Of a stretch of 37,737 bases of DNA, positions 1-8,813 are shown one piece after another. The notes under the pieces are model-generated. The model worked only from the letters and a program-made list of their open reading frames with translations, did not search any database and was not told the origin of the DNA. The stretch spans positions 1 through 37,737 of the forward strand of contig CABRDB010000008.1 of assembly GCA_902469555.1 (NCBI GenBank), given 5' to 3'. The stretch comes from an uncultured Collinsella sp. (GTDB taxonomy: Bacteria; Actinomycetota; Coriobacteriia; Coriobacteriales; Coriobacteriaceae). The position numbers were made by a program, and so were the translations under genes. The number at the start of each line of letters is the position of its first letter. The first letter of the stretch is position 1.

Positions 1-69
1 CGCCGCGGCGGTACGCGCCTCCGCCAGCGCCTCGCGCATGAACTTCTCATCGATTCCGGTGCTCGTCAT
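1..69 (-). CDS. tadA: tRNA-specific adenosine deaminase TadA, N-terminal fragment
   Basis: Only the first 23 codons are inside the window; the gene runs off its left edge. The ATG is at 69 on the minus strand and the peptide contains DEKFMREALAEA, the usual opening helix of TadA just before its GEVPVGAV segment. TadA converts the wobble adenosine of tRNA-Arg(ACG) to inosine. The CDA-fold zinc motifs lie outside the window, so the call rests on the N-terminus alone. A tRNA gene starts 51 bp upstream on the other strand, a common neighbour of tadA. Confidence 0.7.
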   Translation of the reverse strand, partial: MTSTGIDEKFMREALAEARTAAA

Positions 70-120
70 CGTTCGCCTTCCCTGTTGCAAATTCAAAACG
101 ATGCTATCATTACAACTCAC

Positions 121-210
121 GGAGAGATGGCAGAGCGGTTGAATGCGGCGGTCTTGAAAACCGTTGAGCGCGAGAGCGTTCCGGGGGTTCGAATCCCCCT
201 CTCTCCGCCA
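121..210 (+). tRNA. tRNA-Ser (anticodon UGA)
   Basis: This is a 90-nt class II tRNA with encoded CCA. The acceptor stem GGAGAGA pairs with TCTCTCC, the anticodon loop CTTGAAA places TGA at 155-157, the long variable arm is present, and the T-loop GTTCGAATC is canonical. The anticodon reads UCA and other UCN codons. Confidence 0.97.
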
Positions 211-213
211 CTC

Positions 214-804
214 CTAGTGATGCACCGGTGTCATGGTCCGCTCAAACAACGCATCGACCACGTCGGCTATCTCAGGTCGACGCTCAAGATCGTGGCCCGA
301 TTCCCACCATATCGTGAAAAGTCGAATAATACCGCCGGCGACAAACTCAGACGTCGTCTCGAGTGACACGGGGGCCAGGGCATCCTCGGCAAGCACGTTC
401 ATCACACGCTCGCGGATGGAGCGGGCAATGCGGTCGCAAATAACGTTGGTCAACATGCCCGACATGCTGCTTGCCAAAATGTTATCCATGAGCCGCTCGT
501 GCGTCAGAATCAAATCCATGGCATCGTCCAAAATCGCGTGCCGAAGCGCGCGCACGTCCTCGGCAGACACTGCGCCGGCCTCATCGGGCTGTTTTTGCGG
601 CAAGCCCGACATGAGCTCATCGATATAAAAGGCAAAGTAATCGTTCTTGTCGCGAAAGTGCTTGTAGAACGTCGTGCGGCGAATCATGGCCCGGTCGCAC
701 AGCATGGCAACCGTCAGGTCCTCAAAACGATGCTCTTCCAAAAGCTCGGTAAAGGCATCGAACAGGGCGCGGTAGGTTTTCTTAATGCGAAGGTCCACTG
801 GCAT
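214..804 (-). CDS. TetR/AcrR family transcriptional regulator
   Basis: About 196 residues, the normal TetR size. An N-terminal helix-turn-helix covers roughly residues 8-52 (TYRALFDAFTELLEEHRFEDLTV region, then a recognition helix ending RRTTFYKHFRDK, the family hallmark). The rest is an all-helical ligand/dimer domain ending IIRLFTIWWESG, typical of the Coriobacteriia/Firmicutes TetR group with a TetR_C-type tail. I chose the ATG at 804 because GAGG lies 6 nt upstream; an ATG at 810 is in frame but abuts the GAGG. It is divergent from lemA with about 200 bp between, and may regulate itself or lemA; the target is unknown. Confidence 0.85.
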   Translation of the reverse strand: MPVDLRIKKTYRALFDAFTELLEEHRFEDLTVAMLCDRAMIRRTTFYKHFRDKNDYFAFYIDELMSGLPQKQPDEAGAVSAEDVRALRHAILDDAMDLILTHERLMDNILASSMSGMLTNVICDRIARSIRERVMNVLAEDALAPVSLETTSEFVAGGIIRLFTIWWESGHDLERRPEIADVVDALFERTMTPVHH

Positions 805-940
805 CGCCATCCTCAGGGCAAAGACAACACTCGTCAATCTGTCGCATATCTTACACCTGTACCTCGCGCGCTTTGCCCCGGTGCCGGCCCCGCCGAAAAC
901 ACAACGCTTACCGGAAAGTTCGGCACGGCAAAACGTTGCG

Positions 941-962
941 GGTATACTAGTAGCGTTATACC
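941..962. promoter_or_regulatory. Promoter -10 with operator-like palindrome upstream of lemA
   Basis: GGTATA-N10-TATACC is a perfect 6-bp inverted repeat. Its left arm overlaps a TATACT hexamer (943-948), the best -10 candidate for lemA; the -35 is weak. The tetR-lemA gap is where a TetR operator would sit, but no binding evidence exists. Confidence 0.35.
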
Positions 963-1009
963 AACGGCAGCTGGCGCATGCCGCCGCGGCCATTCGAAAC
1001 GGAGACATC

Positions 1010-1561
1010 ATGATTACCGTCATCATCGGCATCGTTGTTGTCATTGTGATTGTCTGCGCCATCGCCGGCATCTACAACAACATGGTCACCAAGCGTAACC
1101 GCATCGATAACGCCTGGCAGAACATCGATACGCAGCTGCAGCGCCGCAACGACCTGATCCCCAACCTGGTCGAGACCGTCAAGGGCTACGCCAAGCACGA
1201 GCAGGAGACGCTCTCCGCCGTGATCAGCGCGCGTAACACCGCCGTCAAGGCCACCACGCCCGAGGCCAAGATGGAAGCCGACAACGTGCTGACCGGTGCG
1301 CTGCGCCAGCTCTTCGCCGTAGCCGAGGCCTATCCCGATCTTAAGGCAAACACCAACTTTACGCAGCTGCAGGCATCGCTCGAGGATACCGAGAACAAGA
1401 TTAGCTATGCACGCCAGAGCTACAACGACTGCGTGCTCAGCTACAACAACGCCATTCAGACGTTCCCGGCTGTCATCTTTGCCGGCATCTTCCAGTTTAA
1501 GGAGCGCCAGGGCTTCGAGGCCGCCGAAGCAGCCCGCCAGGCCCCGACCGTCAAGTTCTAG
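1010..1561 (+). CDS. lemA: LemA family protein
   Basis: A 183-residue LemA protein: one N-terminal membrane segment (residues ~2-23), then a long helical domain. The family signature RIDNAWQNIDTQLQRRNDLI is followed by PNLVETVKGYA, and the end has the usual FNxxIQxFP-like and F-QFKERQGFEA segments. ATG at 1010 has GGAG 5 nt upstream. LemA proteins are membrane-anchored helical proteins of poorly defined function, often beside TPM-domain or peptidase genes; here lemA stands alone, ended by a strong hairpin terminator. Confidence 0.93.
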   Translation: MITVIIGIVVVIVIVCAIAGIYNNMVTKRNRIDNAWQNIDTQLQRRNDLIPNLVETVKGYAKHEQETLSAVISARNTAVKATTPEAKMEADNVLTGALRQLFAVAEAYPDLKANTNFTQLQASLEDTENKISYARQSYNDCVLSYNNAIQTFPAVIFAGIFQFKERQGFEAAEAARQAPTVKF

Positions 1562-1597
1562 TAGTTTGACAGCGCATCCTTAATCGGCCAAATGCAT

Positions 1598-1643
1598 AAA
1601 CCGCCCCGTCGAATGCATACTTCGACGGGGCGGTTTCCTTTTT
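1598..1643 (+). terminator. Rho-independent terminator of lemA
   Basis: A 16-bp perfect stem (AAACCGCCCCGTCGAA and its complement) with a 7-nt loop, followed by CCTTTTTC, 37 bp after the lemA stop. Confidence 0.9.
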
Positions 1644-1912
1644 CGCAAAGGTTCCCCTCTAAGCGCCGTGCATTTTTAGGAGTATTCAACATAACCAAGA
1701 GCTTCGGGCGCCACGATAAGTGCCAAAGACCGCGAATATCCCTGTAAATCAAACGCTATAAGCCCATAACCCCGCCCATCATCCGTAGAAAACATCGAGA
1801 ACTCCCGATTTTTTGCCCGAGGTCGGTATGCAGGGGCCTTCGATTGCAGAATACTCGCAAAAATGCACGTCGCCACCACCCCCACATGGCGCGAACCAAA
1901 ACAAAAGCGCGG
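1644..1912. other. Gene-free spacer
   Basis: About 270 bp between the lemA terminator and the inverted-repeat block downstream of ilvE. Short open frames on both strands lack credible ribosome binding sites or protein-like composition. I see no RNA gene here. Confidence 0.5.
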
Positions 1913-2011
1913 CCTTCCTTTCCGGCGCACTCCGCGGGACGAAAAAACCTCCGCCGCACGAAGTGCGCAGCGGAGGTTCTTTCATGTCCGAGGACGCGCC
2001 GGAAAGGAAGG
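1913..2011. repeat. Nested inverted repeats around the ilvE terminator
   Basis: The 16-mer CCTTCCTTTCCGGCGC at 1913-1928 is repeated as its exact reverse complement at 1996-2011. Between them sits the ilvE terminator hairpin. The result is a roughly 100-nt two-level stem-loop. Confidence 0.7.
1943..1982 (-). terminator. Terminator of ilvE
   Basis: AACCTCCG pairs with CGGAGGTT around an inner CGCAC/GTGCG stem. Read on the minus strand it is followed by TTTTTTCG. It lies about 60 bp past the ilvE stop. Confidence 0.8.
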
Positions 2012-2040
2012 TCGCCCTCGGGCCGGACAGCTAAGACAGC

Positions 2041-3093
2041 TTACGCGACGGTGTAAACCCAGTTGTGCTTATCCTCAACAGCACCAGACTGGATACCAGT
2101 CAGGGTCTCGCGGAGCTTCTTCATCACAGGACCGATCTCGGTGTAGCCAGCCGGGAAGGTCACGGTCTCGTCGGCGCCGTAAACCTTGTTGTCGATCTCG
2201 CCAACCGGGGAGATGACGGCAGCGGTGCCGCACAGGCCGCACTCGACAAAGGTACCGGCCTTGACCTCGGCCCACTCGACGGGACGCTGGTCAACGGTCA
2301 TGCCCAGGTCCTGAGCGACCTGAACGAGCGAGCGACGGGTGATAGAGGGCAGGATGGAGTCGGTGTGCGACTGAGGAACGACGAGGGTGCCGTCCTCCTT
2401 CACGAACAGGACGTTGGCGCCACCGGTCTCCTCGACATAGGTGCGGGACTCGGAGTCGAGATACAGGTTCTCGGCATAGCCCTCGCGATGGGCCTCCATC
2501 GTGGGCTTGAGGGACATGGCGTAGTTCAAGCCGGCCTTGATGTTGCCGGTACCGTGAGGTGCCGCACGGTCATACTCGGAAACGCGCAGCTTGACGGGCT
2601 TGAGGCCACCCTTAAAGTACGGACCGACCGGGGTCACGAGAATGCGGAACGTGTACTCAGGAGCGGGAGCCACGCCGATCACGTCACCGGAGCCGATCAT
2701 AAACGGACGCACGTACAGGGTCGCACCGGAACCGAAGGGCGGAACCCAGGCGGCGTTGGCAGAAACGACCTGCTTGACGGCTTCAACGAACTTGTCCTTG
2801 GGGAACGGGGGCATCTCGAGGCGCTGCGCAGAGTTGTACATACGCTCGGCGTTCATGTCGGGACGGAAGCAGACGATGCTGCCGTCCTCGGCGGTGTAGG
2901 CCTTCAGGCCCTCAAAGACCTCCTGGCAGTAATGGAAGATGCCGCCGCACTCGGAGACATGCAAGGTGTGGTCGGTGGTCAGGCCGCCCTCGTCCCACTC
3001 GCCGTCCTTCCAATGGGCCTCGTAGCTGTAATCGGTCTTCATGTAGCCAAAGCCGAGGCTACCCCAATCGATATCCTTCTTCTCGACAGTCAT
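2041..3093 (-). CDS. ilvE: Branched-chain amino acid aminotransferase
   Basis: About 350 residues, the length of the class IV PLP aminotransferases of the BCAT type. It transaminates Leu, Ile and Val with 2-oxoglutarate. Visible motifs are the N-terminal HYCQEVFEGLKAY segment, GNIKAGLNYA with the PLP-binding lysine, and the downstream ETGGANVLFVKEDGTLVVP block diagnostic of BCAT. ATG at 3093 is preceded by AAGGAG at 7 nt, so I reject the 50-residue in-frame extension upstream, which is Arg-rich and has no such site. It is a single-gene unit with its own terminator. A CTTTA-N6-TAAAG palindrome lies 190 bp upstream of the start and recurs at the amino acid ABC operon at 26.5 kb. Confidence 0.95.
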   Translation of the reverse strand: MTVEKKDIDWGSLGFGYMKTDYSYEAHWKDGEWDEGGLTTDHTLHVSECGGIFHYCQEVFEGLKAYTAEDGSIVCFRPDMNAERMYNSAQRLEMPPFPKDKFVEAVKQVVSANAAWVPPFGSGATLYVRPFMIGSGDVIGVAPAPEYTFRILVTPVGPYFKGGLKPVKLRVSEYDRAAPHGTGNIKAGLNYAMSLKPTMEAHREGYAENLYLDSESRTYVEETGGANVLFVKEDGTLVVPQSHTDSILPSITRRSLVQVAQDLGMTVDQRPVEWAEVKAGTFVECGLCGTAAVISPVGEIDNKVYGADETVTFPAGYTEIGPVMKKLRETLTGIQSGAVEDKHNWVYTVA

Positions 3094-3282
3094 ATGTCGC
3101 TCCTTACATACACAGTTGCAAACTCGCGAACCCGCACGCAAGGACCGAGGCCGACCGCGTCGCAACGTCGCACGCCCGGAGCGTAGAGCCGGACGGGACA
3201 CGCGAGCAGCATCAAAGCCGATGGCACGTCGATTCGCATGCACGAGATTGTACTCCCCGTACGCGTCTGATAAAACGCTTTT

Positions 3283-3298
3283 CTTTAACTAAGTAAAG
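3283..3298. promoter_or_regulatory. Operator-like palindrome upstream of ilvE
   Basis: CTTTA-ACTAAG-TAAAG, an inverted repeat with 5-bp arms. The same arms with spacer GTTAAG occur at 26,564-26,579 before the amino acid transporter operon. Both genes concern amino acids, which suggests one shared regulator; this is inference. Confidence 0.4.
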
Positions 3299-3322
3299 TA
3301 TTTTCATTTGACCGAAACTAAA

Positions 3323-3354
3323 GAGGCCCGCCACCGTAAGCGGTGACGGGCCTC
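3323..3354 (-). terminator. Terminator of the dedA gene
   Basis: A 14-bp stem with one mismatch (GAGGCCCG arm and its complement) around TAAG. On the minus strand it is followed by TTTAGTTT. It lies just after the DedA stop at 3383. Confidence 0.7.
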
Positions 3355-3382
3355 AACTGCACGGTTTGCGCGCTGGCTCGAG

Positions 3383-4030
3383 CTACGCGTTCTTTTTGCC
3401 CAGCTTAGCCTTAACCAGACCGACCACGGTCGGGATGATCGACACGGCAACGATGCCGATAATCAGCAGCTCAAAGTGCTCCTGCACAAAGGGAATGCCG
3501 CCAAAGAAGTAGCCCAGCAGCGTAAAGACCGTCGACCAGGTAATGCCGCCCAGCACGTTAAAGACGACAAAGTTGCGCCAGTGCATGCCGCCCATGCCAG
3601 CGATAAAGGGCACAAAGGTGCGGATAAACGGGAAGAAGCGACCCAGGAAGATGGCCAGGTGACCCCACTTGTCCAAGAAGTCCTCGGACTTTTTGATGCG
3701 CTCGGGCGTCATGGCCTTGACCTTGCCCGAAGCGATGATCTTGCGGCCAAAGAAGTGACCGATCATAAAGTTGCACTGATCGCCCAAAATGGCAGCGGCC
3801 CATGCGGTGGCCAGAAGCGCCACGATGTTAAAGCCGCCGTTGTGGGCAAAGAAACCCGAGGCGAACAGCAGCGAATCACCGGGAAGGAACGGGAAGAACA
3901 CCACGCCCGTCTCGATAAAGATGATCAGGAACACGCAGCCGTAGGCCATAAGCGGGCCGGCGGCGATCCAGCTGGCGATCGCGGTGCGCGGGTCCTTAAG
4001 CAGCTCGGCAATAAAATTGATGAAACCCAT
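3383..4030 (-). CDS. DedA family (SNARE-associated/VTT domain) membrane protein
   Basis: A 215-residue integral membrane protein of the DedA family. The conserved FIETGVVFFPFLPGDSLLF block is at residues ~35-55, followed by GDQCNFMIGHFFGRK and by GRFFPFIRTFVPFIAGMGGM, the DedA signature with its essential Arg. Four or five hydrophobic segments are visible. The family acts in lipid-carrier (undecaprenyl phosphate or phosphatidylethanolamine) flipping and membrane homeostasis; the exact substrate cannot be read here. ATG at 4030 has GAGAGG about 9 nt upstream. It is divergent from cysE. Confidence 0.92.
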   Translation of the reverse strand: MGFINFIAELLKDPRTAIASWIAAGPLMAYGCVFLIIFIETGVVFFPFLPGDSLLFASGFFAHNGGFNIVALLATAWAAAILGDQCNFMIGHFFGRKIIASGKVKAMTPERIKKSEDFLDKWGHLAIFLGRFFPFIRTFVPFIAGMGGMHWRNFVVFNVLGGITWSTVFTLLGYFFGGIPFVQEHFELLIIGIVAVSIIPTVVGLVKAKLGKKNA

Positions 4031-4253
4031 GAAGTAAAACCTCTCAGTTGTGGGCGCGGATACGTCCAAGTTGACCAGTATACGGTTGCGGTGCCCCCTC
4101 GTGCGCAACCCCACAAAAGCATGACTCCATTACCAGCAAGTTTGCATAACTGACACTTGTAGCGCAAAGCCGCCAAGATTGTCCTTTTTAATCCCTAGCG
4201 AATCGCTATACTTTATTGAATCGCATTGCCATGGCGCTAAGGGAGGGCGGCCG

Positions 4254-4958
4254 GTGAGCTTTATCAATACCATTCGCGAGGACATCAAGACCGTCCAGGC
4301 GCAGGACCCCGCCGCGCAAAACGGTCTGGTCATCTTTCTTTCCTATCCTGGCCTGCACGCCAAGTGGAACCACGTGCCCGAGCACTGGCTGTGGGAGCAC
4401 GGTCATCGCTCGCTCGCCCGCGTGCTCTCGCAAATCACCCGCCACATCACCGGCGTCGAGATTCACCCTGCCGCGCAGATTGGCAAGCACTTCTTTATCG
4501 ACCACGCCATGGGCGTCGTCATCGGCGAGACCACCATTGTGGGCGACAACTGTGTGCTCTACCAGGGCGTCACGCTCGGCGGCACCGGCAACGAGACCGG
4601 CAAGCGTCACCCCACCCTGGGCAACAATGTCACGGTGGGCACGGGCGCCAAGGTGCTCGGCAACATCCGCATCGGCAACAACGTCAAGATCGGCGGCAAC
4701 TCGGTCGTCGTTAAGGACGTCCCCGACAACTGCACCGTCGTGGGCGTGCCGGGACGCATCATCAAGCGCAACGGCTGCCGTGTGTTCGAGGAGAGTTTCG
4801 ACGCCAAGCAGCATCGCGAGTACATGCCCGATGACGCCGCCGAGCAGTCCGCCCTCAACCGCCAGGGCATCACCGAGAATGCCCGCCGCGTCAAGGAACT
4901 CGAGCGAGAGGTGGCCGAGCTCAAGGCCCTCGTCGCCAAGCTCGTGGACGAACGCTAG
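4254..4958 (+). CDS. cysE: Serine O-acetyltransferase
   Basis: A 234-residue serine acetyltransferase, first step of cysteine synthesis (serine + acetyl-CoA to O-acetylserine). N-terminal helices are followed by a left-handed beta-helix with hexapeptide repeats; the catalytic segment [21 protein letters not shown] and the GGTGN loop are intact. The C-terminus adds a roughly 40-residue charged coiled coil ([18 protein letters not shown]), absent from the minimal enzyme. I chose GTG at 4254 because GGGAGG lies 7 nt upstream; an in-frame ATG at 4179 would overlap the promoter region. No cysK is adjacent. A short TAGCG-AAT-CGCTA palindrome at 4196-4208 overlaps the TATACT -10 candidate. Confidence 0.94.
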   Translation: MSFINTIREDIKTVQAQDPAAQNGLVIFLSYPGLHAKWNHVPEHWLWEHGHRSLARVLSQITRHITGVEIHPAAQIGKHFFIDHAMGVVIGETTIVGDNCVLYQGVTLGGTGNETGKRHPTLGNNVTVGTGAKVLGNIRIGNNVKIGGNSVVVKDVPDNCTVVGVPGRIIKRNGCRVFEESFDAKQHREYMPDDAAEQSALNRQGITENARRVKELEREVAELKALVAKLVDER

Positions 4959-4996
4959 GAACGCAAGCGGCACAAAACGACATCGGCATCAACGCA

Positions 4997-5036
4997 AAGG
5001 CGCGCCAGAGGATTCACCCCCGGCGCGCCTTATTTG
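4997..5036 (+). terminator. Terminator of cysE
   Basis: AAGGCGCGCC pairs perfectly with GGCGCGCCTT over a 15-nt loop, followed by TATTTG. It lies 38 bp after the cysE stop. Confidence 0.8.
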
Positions 5037-5038
5037 TG

Positions 5039-5069
5039 ATGTGGCAAAGAGACTGTCCCTTTGTCACAT
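5039..5069. repeat. GGGACAG-type palindrome, copy 1
   Basis: Arms ATGTGGCAAAG and CTTTGTCACAT (one mismatch) flank a centre with GGGACAG on the minus strand. It touches the stop codon of the ABC exporter gene. It belongs to the dispersed family described in the findings and may help end transcription. Confidence 0.65.
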
Positions 5070-7075
5070 TATGCGAACTGGCTCAGATAGAGGTCGGCGT
5101 AGGCACCCTCGGCAGCCAGCAGCTCCTTATGCGTGCCCTGCTCGATAATGTTGCCGTGATCCATGACCAAGATCAGGTCGGCGTCCACGATCGTCGACAG
5201 GCGATGCGCGATCACAAAGCTCGTGCGCCCGCGCATAAGCGCGTCCATGGCACGGCCGATGGCAAGCTCGGTACGCGTGTCCACGCTTGAGGTCGCCTCG
5301 TCCAGGATGAGAATCGCCGGGTTGTTGAGCAGCACGCGTGCGATGGTCAGCAGCTGACGCTGGCCCTGGCTAATGCTCTCGGCATCGTTGGCCACGCGCG
5401 TGTCGTAGCCCTGCGGCATAGTGCGCACAAAGAAGTCGACCTGCGCGGCACGAGCGGCGGCCACAATTTCGTCGCGCGTTGCCTCGGGGCAGCCGTAGGC
5501 GATGTTTTCGGCAATCGTGCCATCGAACAGCCAGGCGTCCTGCAGCACCATGCCAAACTGCTGCCGTAGCTCGCCGCGGTCCATGCGGCTCGTATCCACG
5601 CCGTCGAGCGTAATACGCCCGCCGTCAATCTCGTAGAAGCGCATGAGCAGGTTGATGAGCGTCGTCTTGCCTGCGCCCGTGGTTCCCACCACCGCGATCT
5701 TTTGGCCCGGCTCGGCGGTAAACGACACGTCGCGCATAAGCGGCTTGTCGGGCGAATAACCAAAGCGCACGTGCTCAAAGGAGACGCGGCCCTCTACGCG
5801 ACCCGGCAGCTTGGCGGCCTCGTCCGGCAGCGGACCGGCTTCCATCTCGGGCTCATCGAGCAGGTCGAACACGCGCTCCGCACTCGCCAGCGCGCTCTGC
5901 AGCGAGTTAAAGGTAAACGACAGCTGCGTCATGGGTTCGGACGCCTCGTAGATAAACTGAAAGAACGCCTGGAACACGCCGACGGTCATGTGACCGGCAA
6001 CCAGCATGCTGCAGCCCACAATCGCAATCACGATCTGTGCCAGGCGGCCGATGAAGCGCACCGCGGGGCCGACGGCGTTAATCATAAAGTCGGCCTTGGC
6101 ACTCACGCGCGCGAGCTCGCTCGAGGCCTGGTGCACCTCGGCAGAGCTCTGACGCTCGCGGTTAAACGCGCGAATCACCAGACGGCCCGAATAGCCTTCC
6201 TCGACCGCACTCGTAATCTTGGACACCCACTCCTGGCGCTCACCGGTTACGTAATGCGTGCGACGCGAGACCACTTTGGTCATCAGCAGCGACAGCGCCA
6301 TAAAGAACAAAAAGACGAGCGTGAGCGGCACGCTAAACACGAACATCACGCTCACGGCGCCCACCACGGTGCCGATCGACACAAGCAGCTGAAGCAATCC
6401 GCGCTGCATACTCTCGGACATCTTGTCCAAGTCGTTGGTCGCACGGCTGACGACCTCGCCGGGACGATGCGCATCAAAGTAGGCAAGCGGCAGACGGTTG
6501 AGCTTTTGCGCGATGCGGTTGCGTAGGCGCAGGTTGAGGCGCTCGGCAACGCTCGACATCAAAAAGCTCTGGAGTGCGTAGAACGAGGCGGCGGCGATCC
6601 AAATCATAAAGTAGATGAAGATGGTCCTGCCGCAGTTCTCCCAGGTGATGCTGAAGGTGGCGTTGTTGACAAACGCTACCTGAATGTGGCCCCACAGCTC
6701 ATCGATCACGCGGGCGCTATATGCCGGCGCGGCAGTGTTAAAGATGACATAGAACACAATGCTCGCGAACACGATATAGAAGCGCCAATGGTCGCCGGCA
6801 GCCTCACTCCACAGGCGGCGCACCGTCGCCCAGGTATCCCGAGGCGTCTCGTCCTCGTCTTCGTCGTCCACGTCGCGCATACGCTCTGCCTCGGCGCGGG
6901 CGCGCTCGTCCTCGGCACGTTCGTTTTCCTCGTAGAGCGCTTGGCGGCGAGCCTCGCGCTCGGCTGCAGCCTTGGCGGCGTCATCCAGCTCGGTCGACGC
7001 GGCAGCCGTTTCCTCGACCAGTCCCGCGGCAGCGGCGTCATCAACGCCGCCCTGCTTCTTGAGCTCCTCGGCCAT
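5069..7075 (-). CDS. ABC exporter half-transporter B (consensus ATPase site)
   Basis: About 668 residues: an acidic, Ala/Glu-rich N-terminal extension (residues ~1-80), a six-helix type I exporter domain (~90-380) and an ATP-binding domain (~420-660). The ATPase shows Walker A VGTTGAGKTT, Walker B LILDEATSSVD with the catalytic Glu, and H-loop AHRLST. Its signature reads SQGQ instead of SGGQ. Its partner (7077-8813) carries the complementary defects, so the pair should form an asymmetric heterodimer, probably a multidrug or lipid exporter. ATG at 7075 has GGAGG 8 nt upstream; an upstream in-frame GTG lies inside that site. It is translationally coupled, 1 nt after the partner's stop. Confidence 0.92.
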   Translation of the reverse strand: MAEELKKQGGVDDAAAAGLVEETAAASTELDDAAKAAAEREARRQALYEENERAEDERARAEAERMRDVDDEDEDETPRDTWATVRRLWSEAAGDHWRFYIVFASIVFYVIFNTAAPAYSARVIDELWGHIQVAFVNNATFSITWENCGRTIFIYFMIWIAAASFYALQSFLMSSVAERLNLRLRNRIAQKLNRLPLAYFDAHRPGEVVSRATNDLDKMSESMQRGLLQLLVSIGTVVGAVSVMFVFSVPLTLVFLFFMALSLLMTKVVSRRTHYVTGERQEWVSKITSAVEEGYSGRLVIRAFNRERQSSAEVHQASSELARVSAKADFMINAVGPAVRFIGRLAQIVIAIVGCSMLVAGHMTVGVFQAFFQFIYEASEPMTQLSFTFNSLQSALASAERVFDLLDEPEMEAGPLPDEAAKLPGRVEGRVSFEHVRFGYSPDKPLMRDVSFTAEPGQKIAVVGTTGAGKTTLINLLMRFYEIDGGRITLDGVDTSRMDRGELRQQFGMVLQDAWLFDGTIAENIAYGCPEATRDEIVAAARAAQVDFFVRTMPQGYDTRVANDAESISQGQRQLLTIARVLLNNPAILILDEATSSVDTRTELAIGRAMDALMRGRTSFVIAHRLSTIVDADLILVMDHGNIIEQGTHKELLAAEGAYADLYLSQFA

Positions 7076-7076
7076 G

Positions 7077-8813
7077 CTACTCACCTCCCTTCATTTGCGA
7101 TTCCGCGATGGCGCGGTACACCTCGCAGGTTTCCATGAGCTCGCCATGCGTGCCCAGGCCCACAACCTCGCCGTCCTTGAGCACCACGATCTGATCGGCG
7201 TGCAAAATAGTCGAGATGCGCTGCGCGATGATGAGCACCGCGGCATCGCGCGTCTCGTCCTGCAGCGCACGGCGCAGGGCGGCATCGGTCTTAAAGTCCA
7301 GGGCCGAAAAACTGTCGTCGAAGATATACAGGTCGGCATGCTTCATGAGCGCACGGGCAATGGCCAGGCGCTGACGCTGACCGCCCGAGAAGTTCGTACC
7401 GCCCTGGGATACCGGCGTATCGAGTCCCTGCGGCTGGTCGAGCACAAAGGTGCTCTGGGCAACCTGGAGCGCATGAAGCATGTCGGCCTCGGTCGCGTCT
7501 TCGTTGCCAAAGCGCAGATTGCTTGCCACGGTGCCCGAGAACAGCCATGCCTTTTGCGGCACATAGGCAATGCGCCCGCGAATCTCGCCTTGCGAAAGCT
7601 CGCGCAGGTCGGTGCCGTCCAGGCGAATGGCGCCCTTGGTGGCATCATGGAAGCGCAGCAGGAGCTTGGCCACCGTCGACTTGCCCGAACCCGTCGAGCC
7701 GACGATCGCGGTCGTCTGACCGCGGCGACAGGTAAAGTTCAGATCGCACAGGGTGTCCTCGTCGGCGTCGTCAAAACGAAACGACATATGGTCGAACACG
7801 GCAACCGCGTCGGCGCCGCCTGCGGACTCAGGCGCCCCGTCGCCCAGCGTAGCCTTGCCGTCCACAATGCTCGGCTCGATTTCGAGCACCTGCTGCGCAC
7901 GGTTGAGGCACGCCGCGGCGCGCGGCAGCGTCAGAATCACCATCTGCGCCATCATAACAAAGAACAGGATCAGGATTGCATACTCGAGCACCGCCGAGAT
8001 GCTCGCAATCTGCATCGCATGGGCGCCCACGCGGTTGCCACCCACCCACAGCACCGCCACCTCGGCGATGTTCATCAAAAAGAAGCTGGAGCTGTCGAGC
8101 CCCACAAACAGGTGGTTGACCTTAATGGCATTGTCCGCGTAATCGCTAAATACCTCGTCCAGGCGCTGCTCCTCGTGGCGCTCCTTATTGAAAGCGCGGA
8201 TGACGCGAACGCCCACGATGTTCTCACGCAGCACCACGTTCATGCGGTCGATAAAGCTCTGAAGGCGCATAAAAATCGGCGCGGCGTTGGCAACCGTAAA
8301 GACCGCCGCCACCAGCACGATCGCAACCACCACGCCCAGCAGCGTTCCCATGGCGGGATCGATGAACCAAGCAAAAATAATGCCCGCGACGGCCAAGAAC
8401 GGCACCGGCAGCACCAACTGAATCGTCTGCAGAATGGCCTGCTGAATCACGTTGATGTCGTTGAGCGAGCGCGTGATCATCGACCCCGTGCCAAAGCGCT
8501 CAAAATCGCTGGCCGCGAGCTCGAGCGATTTGTCGTACACGGCATTGCGGATATCGCAGGCCACGTTGGCGGCCAGGCGCGCCGAAAGATAGCAGCCCAG
8601 CACCGTGCCGCCGCTAGCCATGCTGGTCGCGATAAACATGTATAGGCCGTTGCGTAAAATGTAGTCGACATCGCCCGTGGTAATACCTGTGTTGACCATG
8701 TTCGCCAGCATCGTGGGAACCAACAGCGTACCGACGTTATCCACCAGCAGCACCAGCAGCGTCACTGCGACAAGCCCTCGATAGGGCTTCAAAAACCTCA
8801 TTAGCAGTCGCAC
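7077..8813 (-). CDS. ABC exporter half-transporter A (degenerate ATPase site)
   Basis: About 578 residues, six-helix exporter domain followed by an ATPase domain. Walker A VGSTGSGKST and signature FSGGQRQRLA are canonical. Walker B reads LYIFDDSFSALD, with Asp for the catalytic Glu, and the H-loop reads AQRIST, with Gln for His. Those changes mark the non-hydrolysing site of heterodimeric exporters of the TM287/288 and BmrCD kind. The likely start is GTG at 8813 with GAGG about 6 nt before it; ATG at 8801 overlaps the marR stop as TAATG and is a fair alternative. Middle gene of the marR-ABC-ABC operon. Confidence 0.92.
   Translation of the reverse strand: MRLLMRFLKPYRGLVAVTLLVLLVDNVGTLLVPTMLANMVNTGITTGDVDYILRNGLYMFIATSMASGGTVLGCYLSARLAANVACDIRNAVYDKSLELAASDFERFGTGSMITRSLNDINVIQQAILQTIQLVLPVPFLAVAGIIFAWFIDPAMGTLLGVVVAIVLVAAVFTVANAAPIFMRLQSFIDRMNVVLRENIVGVRVIRAFNKERHEEQRLDEVFSDYADNAIKVNHLFVGLDSSSFFLMNIAEVAVLWVGGNRVGAHAMQIASISAVLEYAILILFFVMMAQMVILTLPRAAACLNRAQQVLEIEPSIVDGKATLGDGAPESAGGADAVAVFDHMSFRFDDADEDTLCDLNFTCRRGQTTAIVGSTGSGKSTVAKLLLRFHDATKGAIRLDGTDLRELSQGEIRGRIAYVPQKAWLFSGTVASNLRFGNEDATEADMLHALQVAQSTFVLDQPQGLDTPVSQGGTNFSGGQRQRLAIARALMKHADLYIFDDSFSALDFKTDAALRRALQDETRDAAVLIIAQRISTILHADQIVVLKDGEVVGLGTHGELMETCEVYRAIAESQMKGGE

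Noticed and set aside
2065..3186. Long plus-strand open frame opposite ilvE
   Set aside because: Antisense shadow in GC-rich DNA; composition rich in His, Gly and Arg with no ribosome site.
3094..3243. N-terminal extension or leader peptide of ilvE
   Set aside because: An open frame continues upstream for 50 codons but is Arg-rich and lacks a ribosome site, while AAGGAG is correctly placed for 3,093. No run of Leu, Ile or Val codons suggests attenuation.
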